From JAXMHN01 sp964578605 (GTDB taxonomy: Bacteria; Verrucomicrobiota; Verrucomicrobiia; Limisphaerales; SIBE01), in the NCBI GenBank assembly GCA_964578605.1, contig CAZODO010000004.1:1-64000 (forward strand): 64,000 nucleotides of DNA, in the 5' to 3' direction. Each line of letters opens with the position of its first letter. Positions within the stretch are counted from its first letter, which is position 1. Position numbers and translations under genes: made by a program. Below the pieces are notes generated by a model. That model was not told the DNA's origin, searched no databases, and saw nothing but the letters and a program-made list of their open reading frames with translations. Below, in pieces: positions 9,267 to 17,982 of the stretch.

Positions 9267-9392
9267 GTCACCTGCGCCTGTCAAATGGCTCGCGTTATTG
9301 TTGACCCACCTCCGGCCAGGATGGCGGAGCTGTCCCAAGCCTCCGACAGCCCAGGGGAACCATTCCTATGAGCGATTCATCTGTTACCCTTC

Positions 9393-9860
9393 GTGGTGCC
9401 TGCGCGGCTGCTCGGCACTGACGGCACGGTCGCGCCCAGCAACCGCATCAACATGGGTTTCATCGGCACGGGCCGCCAGGTGTTTCATGCCAACTTGCCT
9501 TGGCACCTCCAGGCAGAGGAAGTCCAAGTCGTCGCGGTTTGCGACGTTGATTCCTGGCGGATGGAGAAAGCCAAGGCGAAGGTCGATGAAGCCTGCGCCG
9601 CCAAGGCACCCAGCGGCGCCTACAAGGGCTGCGCCGCGCACCACGATTTCCGCGAGTTGCTCGCCCGGAAAAACGTGGACGCCGTTATGATTTCCACGCC
9701 GGACCACTGGCACGCTCATATGGCCATCGAGGCGGCCAAGGCCGGCAAGGGAGAGTGGGACAGATCAAGGGCATTCGATGAGAGCCTTGCCTTTCCGCGG
9801 CTGCTGGGCCACACTACGCTCGTTCACAACGCCGGGTCCGGTGTGGAGGGTTCATTATGA
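9393..9860 (+). pseudogene. Gfo/Idh/MocA oxidoreductase fragment
   Basis: Recognisable from VAPSNRINMGFIGTGRQ, the Rossmann nucleotide-binding strand of Tat-exported Gfo/Idh/MocA proteins, through VQVVAVCDVDSWRMEKAK to STPDHWHAHMAIEAAKAGK. In the intact relative at 59330 the next residues are DVYLEKP, carrying the catalytic lysine; here the match ends at about base 9750 and ~35 unrelated residues run to the stop. The Tat signal is also missing: an in-frame TGA at 9369 lies just before the FVVPARLLG segment. Both ends are therefore lost and the catalytic domain is absent. The remnant sits between the glycosidase operon and a prepilin-like gene. Confidence 0.8.
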
Positions 9861-10675
9861 AACGACATCTGCTTGAAGGACCAAAGCAAGCGTCTCACCG
9901 CGATTGCCCCTCGGGCTTTACCTTGATCGAATTGCTGGTCGTTATTGCCATCATTGCCATTCTTGCCGGCATGCTGCTGCCCGCCCTGGCGCGTGCCAAG
10001 GAGAAGGCGAAAAGTATCAAGTGCATAAGCAACATCCGCCAGATGGCCTTGAGTTATTATCTGTACGCCGATGACCATACCGACGAGGTGGTCACGCTCT
10101 ACCTAATGCAGGCTGCCCCGACCAACGCGCTCTACCCGGGTTCGGTGACTTGGTGGGTGGACCTGCTGCGGCCGTATTTGCAGGGAACGAACATCATCGG
10201 GTGCCCCACCGTCATGGGAGGCGTCAAATCCACCGCGGGCGGCCCTGGCGGTCTGGGGGTGGCTTTAAGTCATCCGGAGCTTTCGGCGTGGTCAACCGAG
10301 TGGCGTCCCAAGATGGCCTCAATGCCAAGTCCTTCCAAAAAGCTGCCGTTTGTCGATTCCGGCCTGATCGCGAATCCACTTTCCAAAGATCCAGACGCCT
10401 GGACGGAGGTATCGAAGCAGCAATCGCTTTACTGGCGCGTCCCGACCAACCAGGGCTACTACAACGACGATCCACAGCGGCCAGTCGGCCGCCATCTCAA
10501 ACGTTGTGTGGCCGGATTTGCCGACGGCCATGCGGACGCGCTCAAGGTCAGCAAAATCGGGCTGCAGTTCTATCCCGGGAAAGCGCCAGACGGCAGAAAT
10601 GCCACCGGGGCGCCTTTCCTCGGCGGCAATGGCATTTATGATGACCGCTGGATGTGGTCGTTTGCGGCGCCCTGA
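9857..10675 (+). CDS. Type II secretion/prepilin-like protein, H-x9-DG family
   Basis: The N-terminus has the prepilin cleavage and methylation signal: basic residues, then G-FTLIELLVVIAIIAILAGMLL, with the glycine-phenylalanine peptidase site and glutamate at position +5. A ~25-residue hydrophobic helix is followed by an alpha/beta pseudopilin-like region (LARAKEKAKSIKCISNIRQM) and, near residue 215, the H-x9-DG signature in HLKRCVAGFADGHAD. Such proteins are numerous in Verrucomicrobiota and Planctomycetota and are thought to form surface or secretion-associated structures. The ATG overlaps the end of the preceding remnant by four bases. A related gene lies at 28869 on the other strand. Confidence 0.9.
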   Translation: MKRHLLEGPKQASHRDCPSGFTLIELLVVIAIIAILAGMLLPALARAKEKAKSIKCISNIRQMALSYYLYADDHTDEVVTLYLMQAAPTNALYPGSVTWWVDLLRPYLQGTNIIGCPTVMGGVKSTAGGPGGLGVALSHPELSAWSTEWRPKMASMPSPSKKLPFVDSGLIANPLSKDPDAWTEVSKQQSLYWRVPTNQGYYNDDPQRPVGRHLKRCVAGFADGHADALKVSKIGLQFYPGKAPDGRNATGAPFLGGNGIYDDRWMWSFAAP

Positions 10676-10687
10676 CGGTGCTCCCGT

Positions 10688-11308
10688 ATGAACAAAGGCA
10701 GAGACATCCTCCTGGGAAGCCTGGCGGTTCTGGCCGTGGTGGTTTCCCTCTATTTCATTTTTGGCAACCGCTCGCAGCGCGTGAACCTCGGCACCTACGA
10801 AGTTCTGGGAGCGGTCACGGCCGAAGAAACAGCGAAGCTCATCAACAATCGCGGCCGCGTGCTGGTGATGGCCCGTGACCTCGGCGAAAACACCTCGACC
10901 GAAGCCGAACTCGAGGCCTTCGCCCGGACGCTCAAGAAGCATTCCGGCATCAGCGTGATCACGGATAAAGTCCAGGTTGCACCCATGGATATGATGGCGA
11001 CCGGCGGAAGCGTCCCCCCGGAGACACTCTTCAACGCTCTGGAAAAGCACCCCGACGTGACGGCCCTCGTTCTCTTCTTCGCGTTCCCGCAACTCGCGGA
11101 TTCAGATCTCGACAGACTCAAACAGTATAAGGCCAAGACCGTGGTGGTTTCGTCTTTTCGCTCCGAATACGAGCGCTTGCTGGACGAGCAAACCATCCAA
11201 ATGGCCATCGTTCCCCGGCCAGACGCGCCGGAGACAATTAACGCGAAGGCTGGCACGCTCCGGGAACGGTTCGACCAGGAATTCGTGATCGTCAGAGCCG
11301 GGCAGTGA
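10688..11308 (+). CDS. Membrane-anchored protein of unknown function
   Basis: A 206-residue protein that begins 12 bases after the prepilin-like gene, likely co-transcribed. A single N-terminal helix (LLGSLAVLAVVVSLYFIF) anchors it with the rest outside the cytoplasm. The remaining ~175 residues alternate strands and helices (GRVLVMARDLG, VTALVLFFAFPQL, KAKTVVVSSFRSEYERLL), resembling half of a periplasmic-binding-protein-like fold. No catalytic motif is visible and I do not recognise the family. Position after a prepilin-like gene suggests an accessory role there, but that is only a guess. Confidence 0.6.
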   Translation: MNKGRDILLGSLAVLAVVVSLYFIFGNRSQRVNLGTYEVLGAVTAEETAKLINNRGRVLVMARDLGENTSTEAELEAFARTLKKHSGISVITDKVQVAPMDMMATGGSVPPETLFNALEKHPDVTALVLFFAFPQLADSDLDRLKQYKAKTVVVSSFRSEYERLLDEQTIQMAIVPRPDAPETINAKAGTLRERFDQEFVIVRAGQ

Positions 11309-11429
11309 CTCCCTGGACAAGGTGCTGAGGCTGAAGAAGGCGCGTGTCCAATCCGTTGGCCGGTCACGGAGATACGGCGGCATCAGGGCATCGAGAGAAG
11401 GGGGAACTGCGGCGTAGCGGGTCTTTTAA

Positions 11430-11845
11430 CGGTGGATCGCTATCGCTTGCTTGCTGGGAGATCCATGCCACGGCCGTCACCATCTGATCGTGGGCGGGGA
11501 TGCTCCACAACGCCTTGCCCGTGGCCAGGTCAATGGCGCACAGCGAGCCGTCGCCGTGCCCAACCGCCAATCGTTTGCCATCCGGAGAAAAGTCCAGGTC
11601 GCCATCCTCTTCCGCTCGGCACATCCCAGAGCCGCACGAGTTCCCCTTGGCGCACAAAACCGGATACGGCCAGCGTTTTCCCGTCGGGGGCATAAGCCAC
11701 GCGATAGACGGAGGGCGGCGTTTGGCAGACGCCCCAGCTCCACTGCCGCGTCACTCCGGCATTGCTGCCGTAGCGGGAGCAATTCCTCCGCCGCCTTCGG
11801 CTCGCCCTCTCGCACGCGATCCAGGATGCGCGTGACGTCGCCCAT
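11430..11845 (-). pseudogene. Remnants of an ECF sigma factor and a WD40-repeat protein
   Basis: Read on the - strand, base 11845 starts MGDVTRILDRVREGEPKAAE, the usual opening of planctomycete/verrucomicrobial ECF sigma factors; it ends after about 25 codons (near 11770). In other frames come WD40-type strands: YRVAYAPDGKTLAVSG and ELVRLWDVPSG (to ~11600), then LDFSPDGKRLAVGHGDGSL and ATGKALWSIPAHDQM (to ~11440). At least one frameshift separates the two blades and a join separates sigma from WD40. ECF sigma genes next to WD40 kinases are common in these phyla, so this may be a collapsed pair. No product is expected. Confidence 0.65.
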
Positions 11846-11975
11846 GGGAGCGAGGTTAGACCATCGCGGCCGGATGTCGATCACCGAACATCAACGGAGT
11901 TGCCCGCTTTGCGCCGTTGGACCTGAACAAACCGTTCTGCAGCAGAATTTGATCATGGGACTCATGGGGCTTGAC

Positions 11976-11996
11976 GTCGTTTACACTGTAAACGAC
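11976..11996. promoter_or_regulatory. Perfect palindrome, likely autoregulatory operator
   Basis: Arms gtcgtttaca and tgtaaacgac are exact reverse complements around a single central C. The site ends ten bases before the ATG at 12006 of the antitoxin gene, where toxin-antitoxin repressors normally bind. It also argues that translation starts at 12006 and not at the earlier ATGs (11955, 11964). Confidence 0.65.
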
Positions 11997-12005
11997 CCTT
12001 GCCTC

Positions 12006-12368
12006 ATGCCGAGTAGAGTGCAGTCGTGTCGAATTGAAGAAGATCATGCAGCCTTGTTGTTCCGCCAAGCCAAGCGCCGTCATCTTGAGGTCTCCACGTT
12101 GAGCAGCCTCTATTTGAAAGAGAAGGCTCTCGAAGAGGAATTTCCGGGGATTGGCTTTCGCGATGCCGCGGGTGGACGGGAAGCGTATGTTCTCGGCCAA
12201 CGTGTCGCGGTCTGGGAGGTGACGGACGTGCATCGTGACGCAAAAACCATTGCGCGGACTGCGGACCATTTTGCCTGGCCGGAGTACCTCGTCAAATGCG
12301 CGCTCGCCTACGCCAAAGAATACCCAGAGGAAATCGCCGCGGAGCGGGCCGCGGAGGTTGGCGAGTGA
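12006..12368 (+). CDS. Putative antitoxin of a PIN-type toxin-antitoxin pair
   Basis: A 120-residue protein starting immediately after a palindromic operator-like site. Residues ~8-45 (RIEEDHAALLFRQAKRRHLE) fit a ribbon-helix-helix-like DNA-binding start. Residues ~50-75 (FPGIGFRDAAGGREAYVLG) and the ending with WPEYLVKCALAYAKEYPEEI match the DUF433-like antitoxins that pair with DUF5615 PIN-like toxins. It should bind and neutralise the downstream toxin and repress its own operon. Its stop overlaps the GTG of the toxin by four bases, the usual coupling of such pairs. The family name rests on pattern and context. Confidence 0.7.
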   Translation: MPSRVQSCRIEEDHAALLFRQAKRRHLEVSTLSSLYLKEKALEEEFPGIGFRDAAGGREAYVLGQRVAVWEVTDVHRDAKTIARTADHFAWPEYLVKCALAYAKEYPEEIAAERAAEVGE

Positions 12369-12736
12369 TCCGCCTGGTTGCAGACGCTAACCTGTCGCGA
12401 CGATTTGTAGAGGCCTGTCGGCGTTTGGACAAGGAATTGCCCATCGTCCACCTGGCGGACTGGATGGTGGGCAAGCATCGAATCTCCAAGGACCCTGTCC
12501 TACTGGAGGTGCTTCGGCAGCACCGATTGATCCTGATCACGTTTGACCGTCGGACCATGGCCATGCATGCGGGACAACTCACGCGCAGCGGGGGTGGTCA
12601 CGCCGGCGTGATCTTGTTTCGGAGAAGTGTCTCGCCCATGGATTACGGGAGACAATCCCGGCTGATGGTCGAATTCTGGATCGAAGCCAGCGCTTGGGAT
12701 TGGTCCGACCGCATTGAATACTTGCCGCGGAGTTGA
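12365..12736 (+). CDS. DUF5615-like PIN-fold toxin
   Basis: Starts with GTG inside a four-base overlap with the antitoxin; in-frame codons before it belong to the antitoxin gene. The N-terminal VIRLVADANLSRRF carries the first acidic residue of PIN-like nucleases (LxADxN), and ITFDRRTMAMHAGQL in mid-protein carries the second (FDRRT). These are the hallmarks of the Mut7-C/DUF5615 family. At 123 residues it has the usual family length. The expected role is ribonuclease toxicity held in check by the upstream protein. No mobile-element end is visible around the pair. Confidence 0.72.
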   Translation: MIRLVADANLSRRFVEACRRLDKELPIVHLADWMVGKHRISKDPVLLEVLRQHRLILITFDRRTMAMHAGQLTRSGGGHAGVILFRRSVSPMDYGRQSRLMVEFWIEASAWDWSDRIEYLPRS

Positions 12737-12910
12737 GGCTGGCGTGACCGACCACCCTTGCTCCAGGCAGGGCACGGCGAGAACCGGACGAAGTGCGAGA
12801 CGGACCGGAGCACCCGAAAGAGGCAAGTCAAACTGAGACTTCCCAGGAATCGGACGCTTGACGTTCGGTTCACCTCTGCTCTGATTCACTTGTTCACGAT
12901 CAGAACGACC

Positions 12911-15900
12911 ATGAGAACCCTGCTATCGCTCGCCTGTCTGCTGCTGACGCCAATATTCGCGTTTCCGCTGGTTGCGGGCGAACCAACATTACCCGAGCTC
13001 GAGCGGCAGTTTCGTGAGTTGCCGATGGAGGCTAGGCGGTGGACCGGCCCGCTCTTCTGGTTGCACGGGGACGAGTCGCCGGAACGTTTGAGAAGGGTTG
13101 TCAGCAAGGTTGCCGAAGGCGGCAACGGCAGTTTCACAACGGAATCGCGTCCGCACAACGACTGGCTGGGGGAGGGCTGGTTTCGGGATGTGGCGATTTG
13201 CCTGGAGGAAGCGAAGAAGCACGATCTCAAGCTTTGGATCTTTGATGAAAAATGGTGGCCCAGCCAGGGTGTCGCCGGCCAAGTGCCCCCGCGATACGCG
13301 GCCAAGCAGTTGGAGGCATCCGCCATTGCGGTGACGGGGCCGCGTCGTTTTGAGGCCGACGGTTATTCGGGCGAACAGTTCATCTCGGCCATTGCCGGAC
13401 TGGAAACGAGCGAGGGCGCCATAGACGGCGGCAGCCTGATCGATCTGCGGCCGTTCATCCGGAACGGTCAATTGTCCTGGAACGCGCCCGAAGGTGTGTG
13501 GCGCGTCATGAAGTTCACTTACAAGCTGGCCCCGGGACTGGGTCAGGGCGGCGGCACGGAATTGAGCGTCGACGGCATGAGCCCGGAATGTGTGGACTGG
13601 TACCTTGAAACCGTCTATGCCCCGCATTACAAGCGGTTCAAGGACGACTTCGGAAAGACGATTGTGGGCTTCTTTTATGACGAACCAGAAACCCGCGGAG
13701 ACTGGGGGACCGCCCTGGACACCGTTCTGGCCGAGTTGGGCGTCGATTGGAAGCAGGCGTATGTGGGATACAAATTCAAACTCGCGGGTGAGGCGCAGGC
13801 TGCCGCGCGCTATCAGTATCTTGAAGCCCGGGCTGAAGCTTGGGGACGCACCATGTATGGGGGCATTACCCGCTGGTGCCAGGAGCGCGGGGTGGCGTCC
13901 ATCGGCCATTTCATGGAGCACGCCGGGATGTACCGACTCCAGGACTTTTGCGCCGGCGACCTCATGCGCGTGCAGAAATACAGCAGCATGGGCGGGATCG
14001 ATGCTGTGTTCTCGCAGTTCAAGATGGGCCAGAGGGCAGCCTACGATGCGCCCTCCTGGCAGACCCCGAAACTGGGCAGTTCCATCACGCATGCCTACGG
14101 CAAGCCCGATGACCTCAGCATGGTGGAAATCTTCGGCGCGCGCGGCCAGGACCTCACCTATCCAGAGATGAAGTGGTGGACCGATCACATGCAGGTCTCA
14201 GGCGTCAATTTCCTGATTCCGCACTCGTTCAATCCGCGCGCGCCACGAGACACGGATTGTCCCCCCTATTTCTACAACGGAGGATTTGAACCTCGCTGGC
14301 CGCTCTACCGTGTGTTTGCGGATTACACCAGCCGCTTGACCCTGATGTTGAGCGGCGGCCGGCACGTCTGTCCGGTAGCGCTGCTTTCGCCCGGCCAAAG
14401 CCTGCACGCGGGCAAGGGCGTTCCTGTTGACGACATGAGCGAAGTTCTCCAGGACGCCCTGTACGATTGCGATTGGCTTCCCTATGAAGTGTTCGAGCGC
14501 GACATGAAAGTCGCCGGGAAAGAGCTGCAACTGCGAGACGAGTCCTACCGGGTCCTCGTCGTTCCCGCGGTCGAAGTCGTGCCCTGCGGGGTTCTGGCCA
14601 AAGCAAAGGAGTTCTTCGAGGCCGGCGGGGTCGTTGCCGGCTACGGCTCGTTGCCGGCGCGTTCCGCCACGTTAGGCAAGAGTTCGGCCGAGATTTCCGC
14701 GTTGCGCGAGGCCATTTGGGGAAACGCCCGTCCCGGGCTGGGCGTCTGCAAGACCAGTGCCCAAGCTGGGCGCTCCTATTTTCTGCCCGAAAAACCAACC
14801 CCGGAGATGCTGCAGGAAGTCCTTGCTGACGACGCCGGCGTCCACCCGACGCTGGAAGTTCTGGAAGGCAAGACGGACCACTGGCTGCATGTGCTTCACC
14901 GTGTCCGGGCCGGACGCGACATTTTCTTTATCGCGAACCAGAATCATCTTGGCCCTGCCCGAACCTTCAAGTTTCGGGTCGTGGCGGAGGGTGAACCTGA
15001 GTGCTGGGATGCGATGCGCAACGAGATCACGGCTGTGCCATACAAGCGGTCGGGCAAGGATACGGAACTCACCCTCACGTTTCAGCCGAACGAAAGCGTT
15101 CTGCTGGTGTTCCAGCCCGCGAAGCGGTCCCTGCCTTTGCGAGGCAGTGTCGAGTCCTCCAGGGACGCGCGGACCCTTCCTGTGGCTCGGCTGGCCGTGG
15201 CGCTTCCGCCCCAACCGGCAATTCAAGCGGAGTCGCCATTCCATCCCTTCTTCCACGGCCGATCCTGGGTGTGGTATCCGGAAGGTAATCCAGCCCAGGC
15301 CGCTCCTCCGGGCGCGTGCTATTTCCGGAAAGAGATTGCCGTGCCTGCGGGACGCAAACTCACCGGGGCGCAATTTGTCGGGACTGCGGACAACAGCTTC
15401 GTTCTTTACCTAAACGGAGTTGAAGCGGGGCGGAGCGACGCCGACGGTGAAGGATGGCGCAACCCGGTGCGGTTGGATGTGGGATCCCACGTCAGAACCG
15501 GAGTGAACCTGCTCGCCATTCAGGCGGTCAACGCCACTGACCAGCCCAGCCCGGCCGGGCTCCTTGGCTGTTTCCGCGCCGAGTTCGAGACCGGCGAGCC
15601 GCTCATCGTGCCCGTGGACGCCACCTGGAAAGTCTCCCGGGAAACAGGCGACGGTTGGACGAAACGCTCCTTCAACGACGCTGGCTGGACGATGGCCGCC
15701 GAGGCAGCCCCTTACGGAAGCGGGCCCTGGTCTGCCGTCGGGGCGGGCCGGCTGACGCTCAGCCCGGTCAAGGCGGACCCGTTCGTCGGAACGTGCAACA
15801 TTCCGGCGGATGTCGACCTGACGCGGGGCGTGGACCTTGTCATGGAAGGTGTCGCTCCGGAAGCAGCCGCCCGAGTGACCATCAACGGTCACGATGCTGG

Positions 15901-16018
15901 AGGGTTGATCGGGCTGCCTCTCCGGTTGCCCGTCGCGCGCCACCTCAAGGCGGGCCTCAATGAGATTCGGATCGAACCGTTCGCGCCGGTCTCCGCAAAC
16001 TTGGTGATTCGGCGTTAG
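12911..16018 (+). CDS. Secreted GH106-type glycoside hydrolase (alpha-L-rhamnosidase-like)
   Basis: The ATG at 12911 directly precedes a signal peptide (MRTLLSLACLLLTPIFAFPL); the 51 codons upstream are basic and non-coding in character. Residues ~30-560 carry features of GH106 and related very large secreted glycosidases: PLFWLHGDESPERL, DLKLWIFDEKWWPSQGVAG, GFFYDEPETRGDWG with acidic residues where catalysis is expected, and GHFMEHAGMYR. Residues ~770-960 are galactose-binding-like beta-sandwiches (YFRKEIAVPAGRKLTGAQF, LYLNGVEAGRSD) of the kind found in rhamnosidases, and the last ~60 residues are a closing beta domain. Expected to release rhamnose or a related sugar from pectin-like or algal polymers together with the GH36 enzyme. 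It is monocistronic. Confidence 0.85.
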   Translation: MRTLLSLACLLLTPIFAFPLVAGEPTLPELERQFRELPMEARRWTGPLFWLHGDESPERLRRVVSKVAEGGNGSFTTESRPHNDWLGEGWFRDVAICLEEAKKHDLKLWIFDEKWWPSQGVAGQVPPRYAAKQLEASAIAVTGPRRFEADGYSGEQFISAIAGLETSEGAIDGGSLIDLRPFIRNGQLSWNAPEGVWRVMKFTYKLAPGLGQGGGTELSVDGMSPECVDWYLETVYAPHYKRFKDDFGKTIVGFFYDEPETRGDWGTALDTVLAELGVDWKQAYVGYKFKLAGEAQAAARYQYLEARAEAWGRTMYGGITRWCQERGVASIGHFMEHAGMYRLQDFCAGDLMRVQKYSSMGGIDAVFSQFKMGQRAAYDAPSWQTPKLGSSITHAYGKPDDLSMVEIFGARGQDLTYPEMKWWTDHMQVSGVNFLIPHSFNPRAPRDTDCPPYFYNGGFEPRWPLYRVFADYTSRLTLMLSGGRHVCPVALLSPGQSLHAGKGVPVDDMSEVLQDALYDCDWLPYEVFERDMKVAGKELQLRDESYRVLVVPAVEVVPCGVLAKAKEFFEAGGVVAGYGSLPARSATLGKSSAEISALREAIWGNARPGLGVCKTSAQAGRSYFLPEKPTPEMLQEVLADDAGVHPTLEVLEGKTDHWLHVLHRVRAGRDIFFIANQNHLGPARTFKFRVVAEGEPECWDAMRNEITAVPYKRSGKDTELTLTFQPNESVLLVFQPAKRSLPLRGSVESSRDARTLPVARLAVALPPQPAIQAESPFHPFFHGRSWVWYPEGNPAQAAPPGACYFRKEIAVPAGRKLTGAQFVGTADNSFVLYLNGVEAGRSDADGEGWRNPVRLDVGSHVRTGVNLLAIQAVNATDQPSPAGLLGCFRAEFETGEPLIVPVDATWKVSRETGDGWTKRSFNDAGWTMAAEAAPYGSGPWSAVGAGRLTLSPVKADPFVGTCNIPADVDLTRGVDLVMEGVAPEAAARVTINGHDAGGLIGLPLRLPVARHLKAGLNEIRIEPFAPVSANLVIRR

Positions 16019-16026
16019 ATCTCGCC

Positions 16027-16359
16027 TCAGTAGATCTCCAGACATCCCTTGGTCGTGTCGGTTTCGAAGGCACGAATCTGCTCCACATGCGAGCGAATCA
16101 GCTGCTCGATATAGCTGGTTCGTTTGTTGCCACACCGGAGCCAAATCACTTTCGGCGGATGCCCGAGGAGCGCGCTCCGCTCGAAGTAGTCCGAGTCTTT
16201 TGAAACCAGCGTGAAGCCGCTCTCCCGGGAGTAATCCCAGATGACTGAGTCGTCTGCTTCCTCCATCCCGAGCAACTTCACCTGGCTCGAGTCTGGGAAA
16301 ATATCGTCGAGTTTCCTCGCCAGCCTGTAACTGAGGTTCTGGTCGAACAGCAGTTTCAC
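16027..16359 (-). CDS. DUF5615 family PIN-like toxin
   Basis: A 110-residue protein with MKLLFDQNLSYRLARKL at its start, the classic DUF5615 opening with its first metal-binding aspartate, and GFTLVSKDSDYFERS in the middle carrying the second acidic pair. HPPKVIWLRCGNKRTSYIE follows, also typical. The start overlaps the end of the DUF433 gene by four bases. The predicted function is a toxin nuclease paired with that antitoxin. It converges with the GH106 gene, with only eight bases between the stops. Confidence 0.85.
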   Translation of the reverse strand: MKLLFDQNLSYRLARKLDDIFPDSSQVKLLGMEEADDSVIWDYSRESGFTLVSKDSDYFERSALLGHPPKVIWLRCGNKRTSYIEQLIRSHVEQIRAFETDTTKGCLEIY

Positions 16360-16580
16360 GAAGTCACTGTGACCAACCGGCGTTCACGATCTGCCGCATA
16401 TTCCAGACAGGCGCGGATGTCCTCCTCGGTCAACTCGGGGAAGTCATCCATGATTTCCGCGTGCGACATGCCGGCCGCAAGCCAGCCCAGGACATCCGCT
16501 ACGGAAATCCGCATGTTCCGAATGCACGGCCGGCCGCCGCGCTTTCCCGGTTCCATTGTAATGATTCTCTGGTAGTCCAT
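16356..16580 (-). CDS. DUF433 family antitoxin
   Basis: A 74-residue protein of usual DUF433 length. It shows the family pattern in order: RIITMEPGKRGGRPCIRNMRI, then VADVLGWLAAGMSHAEIMDD as the helix-turn-helix, and FPELTEEDIRACLEYAADRE. It is the first gene of a two-gene unit with the DUF5615 toxin. DUF433 proteins act as DNA-binding antitoxins. This is the second PIN-type module in the window; it shares the design but not the sequence of the pair at 12006-12736. Confidence 0.88.
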   Translation of the reverse strand: MDYQRIITMEPGKRGGRPCIRNMRISVADVLGWLAAGMSHAEIMDDFPELTEEDIRACLEYAADRERRLVTVTS

Positions 16581-16598
16581 GATTTCTGTAATTTAGCT

Positions 16599-16892
16599 TC
16601 ATTCTTTCAACAGCTTGGCGAGAAAAGCTCCAAGCTCCTGGTGCAAGGCGCCATTGTAATGGTCCGGCCCATCAATCTCGAACGCAACCTGGCTGTCGAT
16701 GGTTCTGAGGGCGTAATCGATAAATCGGGGATTCCCGAGGAAGTCCCGATACGGGAACTCGTGCACAAGCATCTGTGCCTTTTCCAGACCGAACACTTCG
16801 CGGAACAGATCCACGAAGATGTCTTCCGGCACACTGCTTTGAGCGGCGCGTTCCACACCGCGAGGTAAACATGGCCGGGGCGGCTCAATCAA
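16599..16892 (-). pseudogene. PD-(D/E)xK-type nuclease fragment, N-terminally truncated
   Basis: A 97-residue frame containing FVDLFREVFGLEKAQMLVHE, then PRFIDYALRTIDSQVAFEID and GPDHYNG. The spacing of RFIDYA and FEIDG matches the endonuclease-like region found at the start of some DEAD/DEAH helicases and other defence-related proteins. There is no helicase part, and the codons before FVDLF look random, so only a piece survives. It follows the DUF433 antitoxin by 18 bases on the same strand. It could instead be a short stand-alone nuclease. Confidence 0.4.
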
Positions 16893-17116
16893 GGCGCTTC
16901 GTTCTTTCGCCCGATGCCGGAAGTGACCGCCCGAGCCATTCTCGGAGAAATGGTCGCGGAGATAGCTGGCAGGTGCATGTTACTGGCTGGCGGCGACGAA
17001 GCAGACCTTTTTCAGTTCGCGCTGAAATCGTCACATCTCGTACTGCTCCCGCATCTTGGGACCGTCACGTTTGACGAGGCTCACTCAGGGGATTCGGGGG
17101 ATTCGGGGTCGGACCG

Positions 17117-17338
17117 GATTCGGGGTCGGACCTGAGCGATGTGTTGCGATTGAGGCGCTTGAGTCCGGTCCAGGAGTCTCGGGATGGGCTTGCGGACGAT
17201 TTTCACCCGGTCACAATTGCTTCTGAGCCTGCTTGCTTGCTTCGCCGAAACCGGAGTGAGATGCTCCCGCAAAACCCAGGGGCTCTCCCCTAATGATCGC
17301 GCAACTCAGCCGCTACCGGTGAGTCATGGTATCCGCGA
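17117..17338. repeat. Copy 1 of a ~200 bp direct repeat
   Basis: Runs from gattcggggtcggacctgag to gagtcatggtatccgcga and matches 20441-20637 in the same orientation with scattered single differences. Copy 1 has about 25 extra bases (near 17229-17258, containing gcttgcttgc). The unit gattcgggg(t)cggacc is itself partly reiterated just upstream (17091-17130). No convincing gene lies in the repeat. It may be the non-coding end of an insertion element, since copy 2 directly abuts an IS4 transposase remnant. Confidence 0.75.
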
Positions 17339-17982
17339 TTGCGGGACATCGCGCCTGAGCCGACTGCGCTGCTTTCGGTCCACCGCAGCCCGCGTGCCAT
17401 GGTGTCCTTGAAGAACCGGCCGGTGATCGCGGGCAGACGTGAAGAGGAATTCCCCGTGATGCCAGCGCTGCCGCTTTCCTAGAGGGAATAACTTGGGGGT
17501 AAAAACGAGCTGGAAGCAGCTCCGGCACCGGTCGCTGCCAGCCTAAGCAGCACTCACTTAACCAGTTCTCCAGGTCCGACCCGAAACCAAAAGCTGTGTG
17601 CCCGTGGGCTGAGCCAGCAGTGCGATGTTTTGGAAAGCCCGCAGTGACCTCTGCCACCCGCTTCACCCCGCCAGCTTTCTCTGGGGTTCTATGGAAGCGG
17701 CTTTACGCGTCCATGGTTCAGTAACATCGCTGGTTGTCCGGGAATTGAGAAAGGGGCGCATGACGGAATTCTTCAGAGAGATAGTTTCCGGAGCAATTCC
17801 CGTCGAAATGTATGGTTTCCTCAGTACCAGAGCCATCAGCATGGACCTGGCTGGCTGGGAACTCTGGGCTTTGCTGCCATAGACGTTCTGCGCAAACGCA
17901 AGCCCGGTGCTAGATTAGCTCGCGCTTAGAGCGGCAGCACCGTACAGAGGCACAGTTGTGTTCCTGAGAAATAGTCATTAGA
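17339..17982. other. Region without recognised genes
   Basis: About 640 bases between the repeat and the gingipain-like fragment. Short open frames exist on both strands (for example 17625-17882) but none shows a domain, a signal peptide or plausible codon use. I see no RNA gene or clear hairpin here. The stretch may contain the lost 5' part of the gene that begins at 17983. Confidence 0.5.

Noticed and set aside
12737..12910. attC-like site after the first PIN toxin pair
   Set aside because: No AAC/GTT cores with paired arms were found, so this pair is not part of the cassette cluster.
16914..17135. 73-codon frame as a gene
   Set aside because: Its end runs into the gattcgggg repeat units and no domain is visible.
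17625..17882. 85-codon frame as a gene
   Set aside because: No family, no ribosome-binding site and atypical composition; probably chance.
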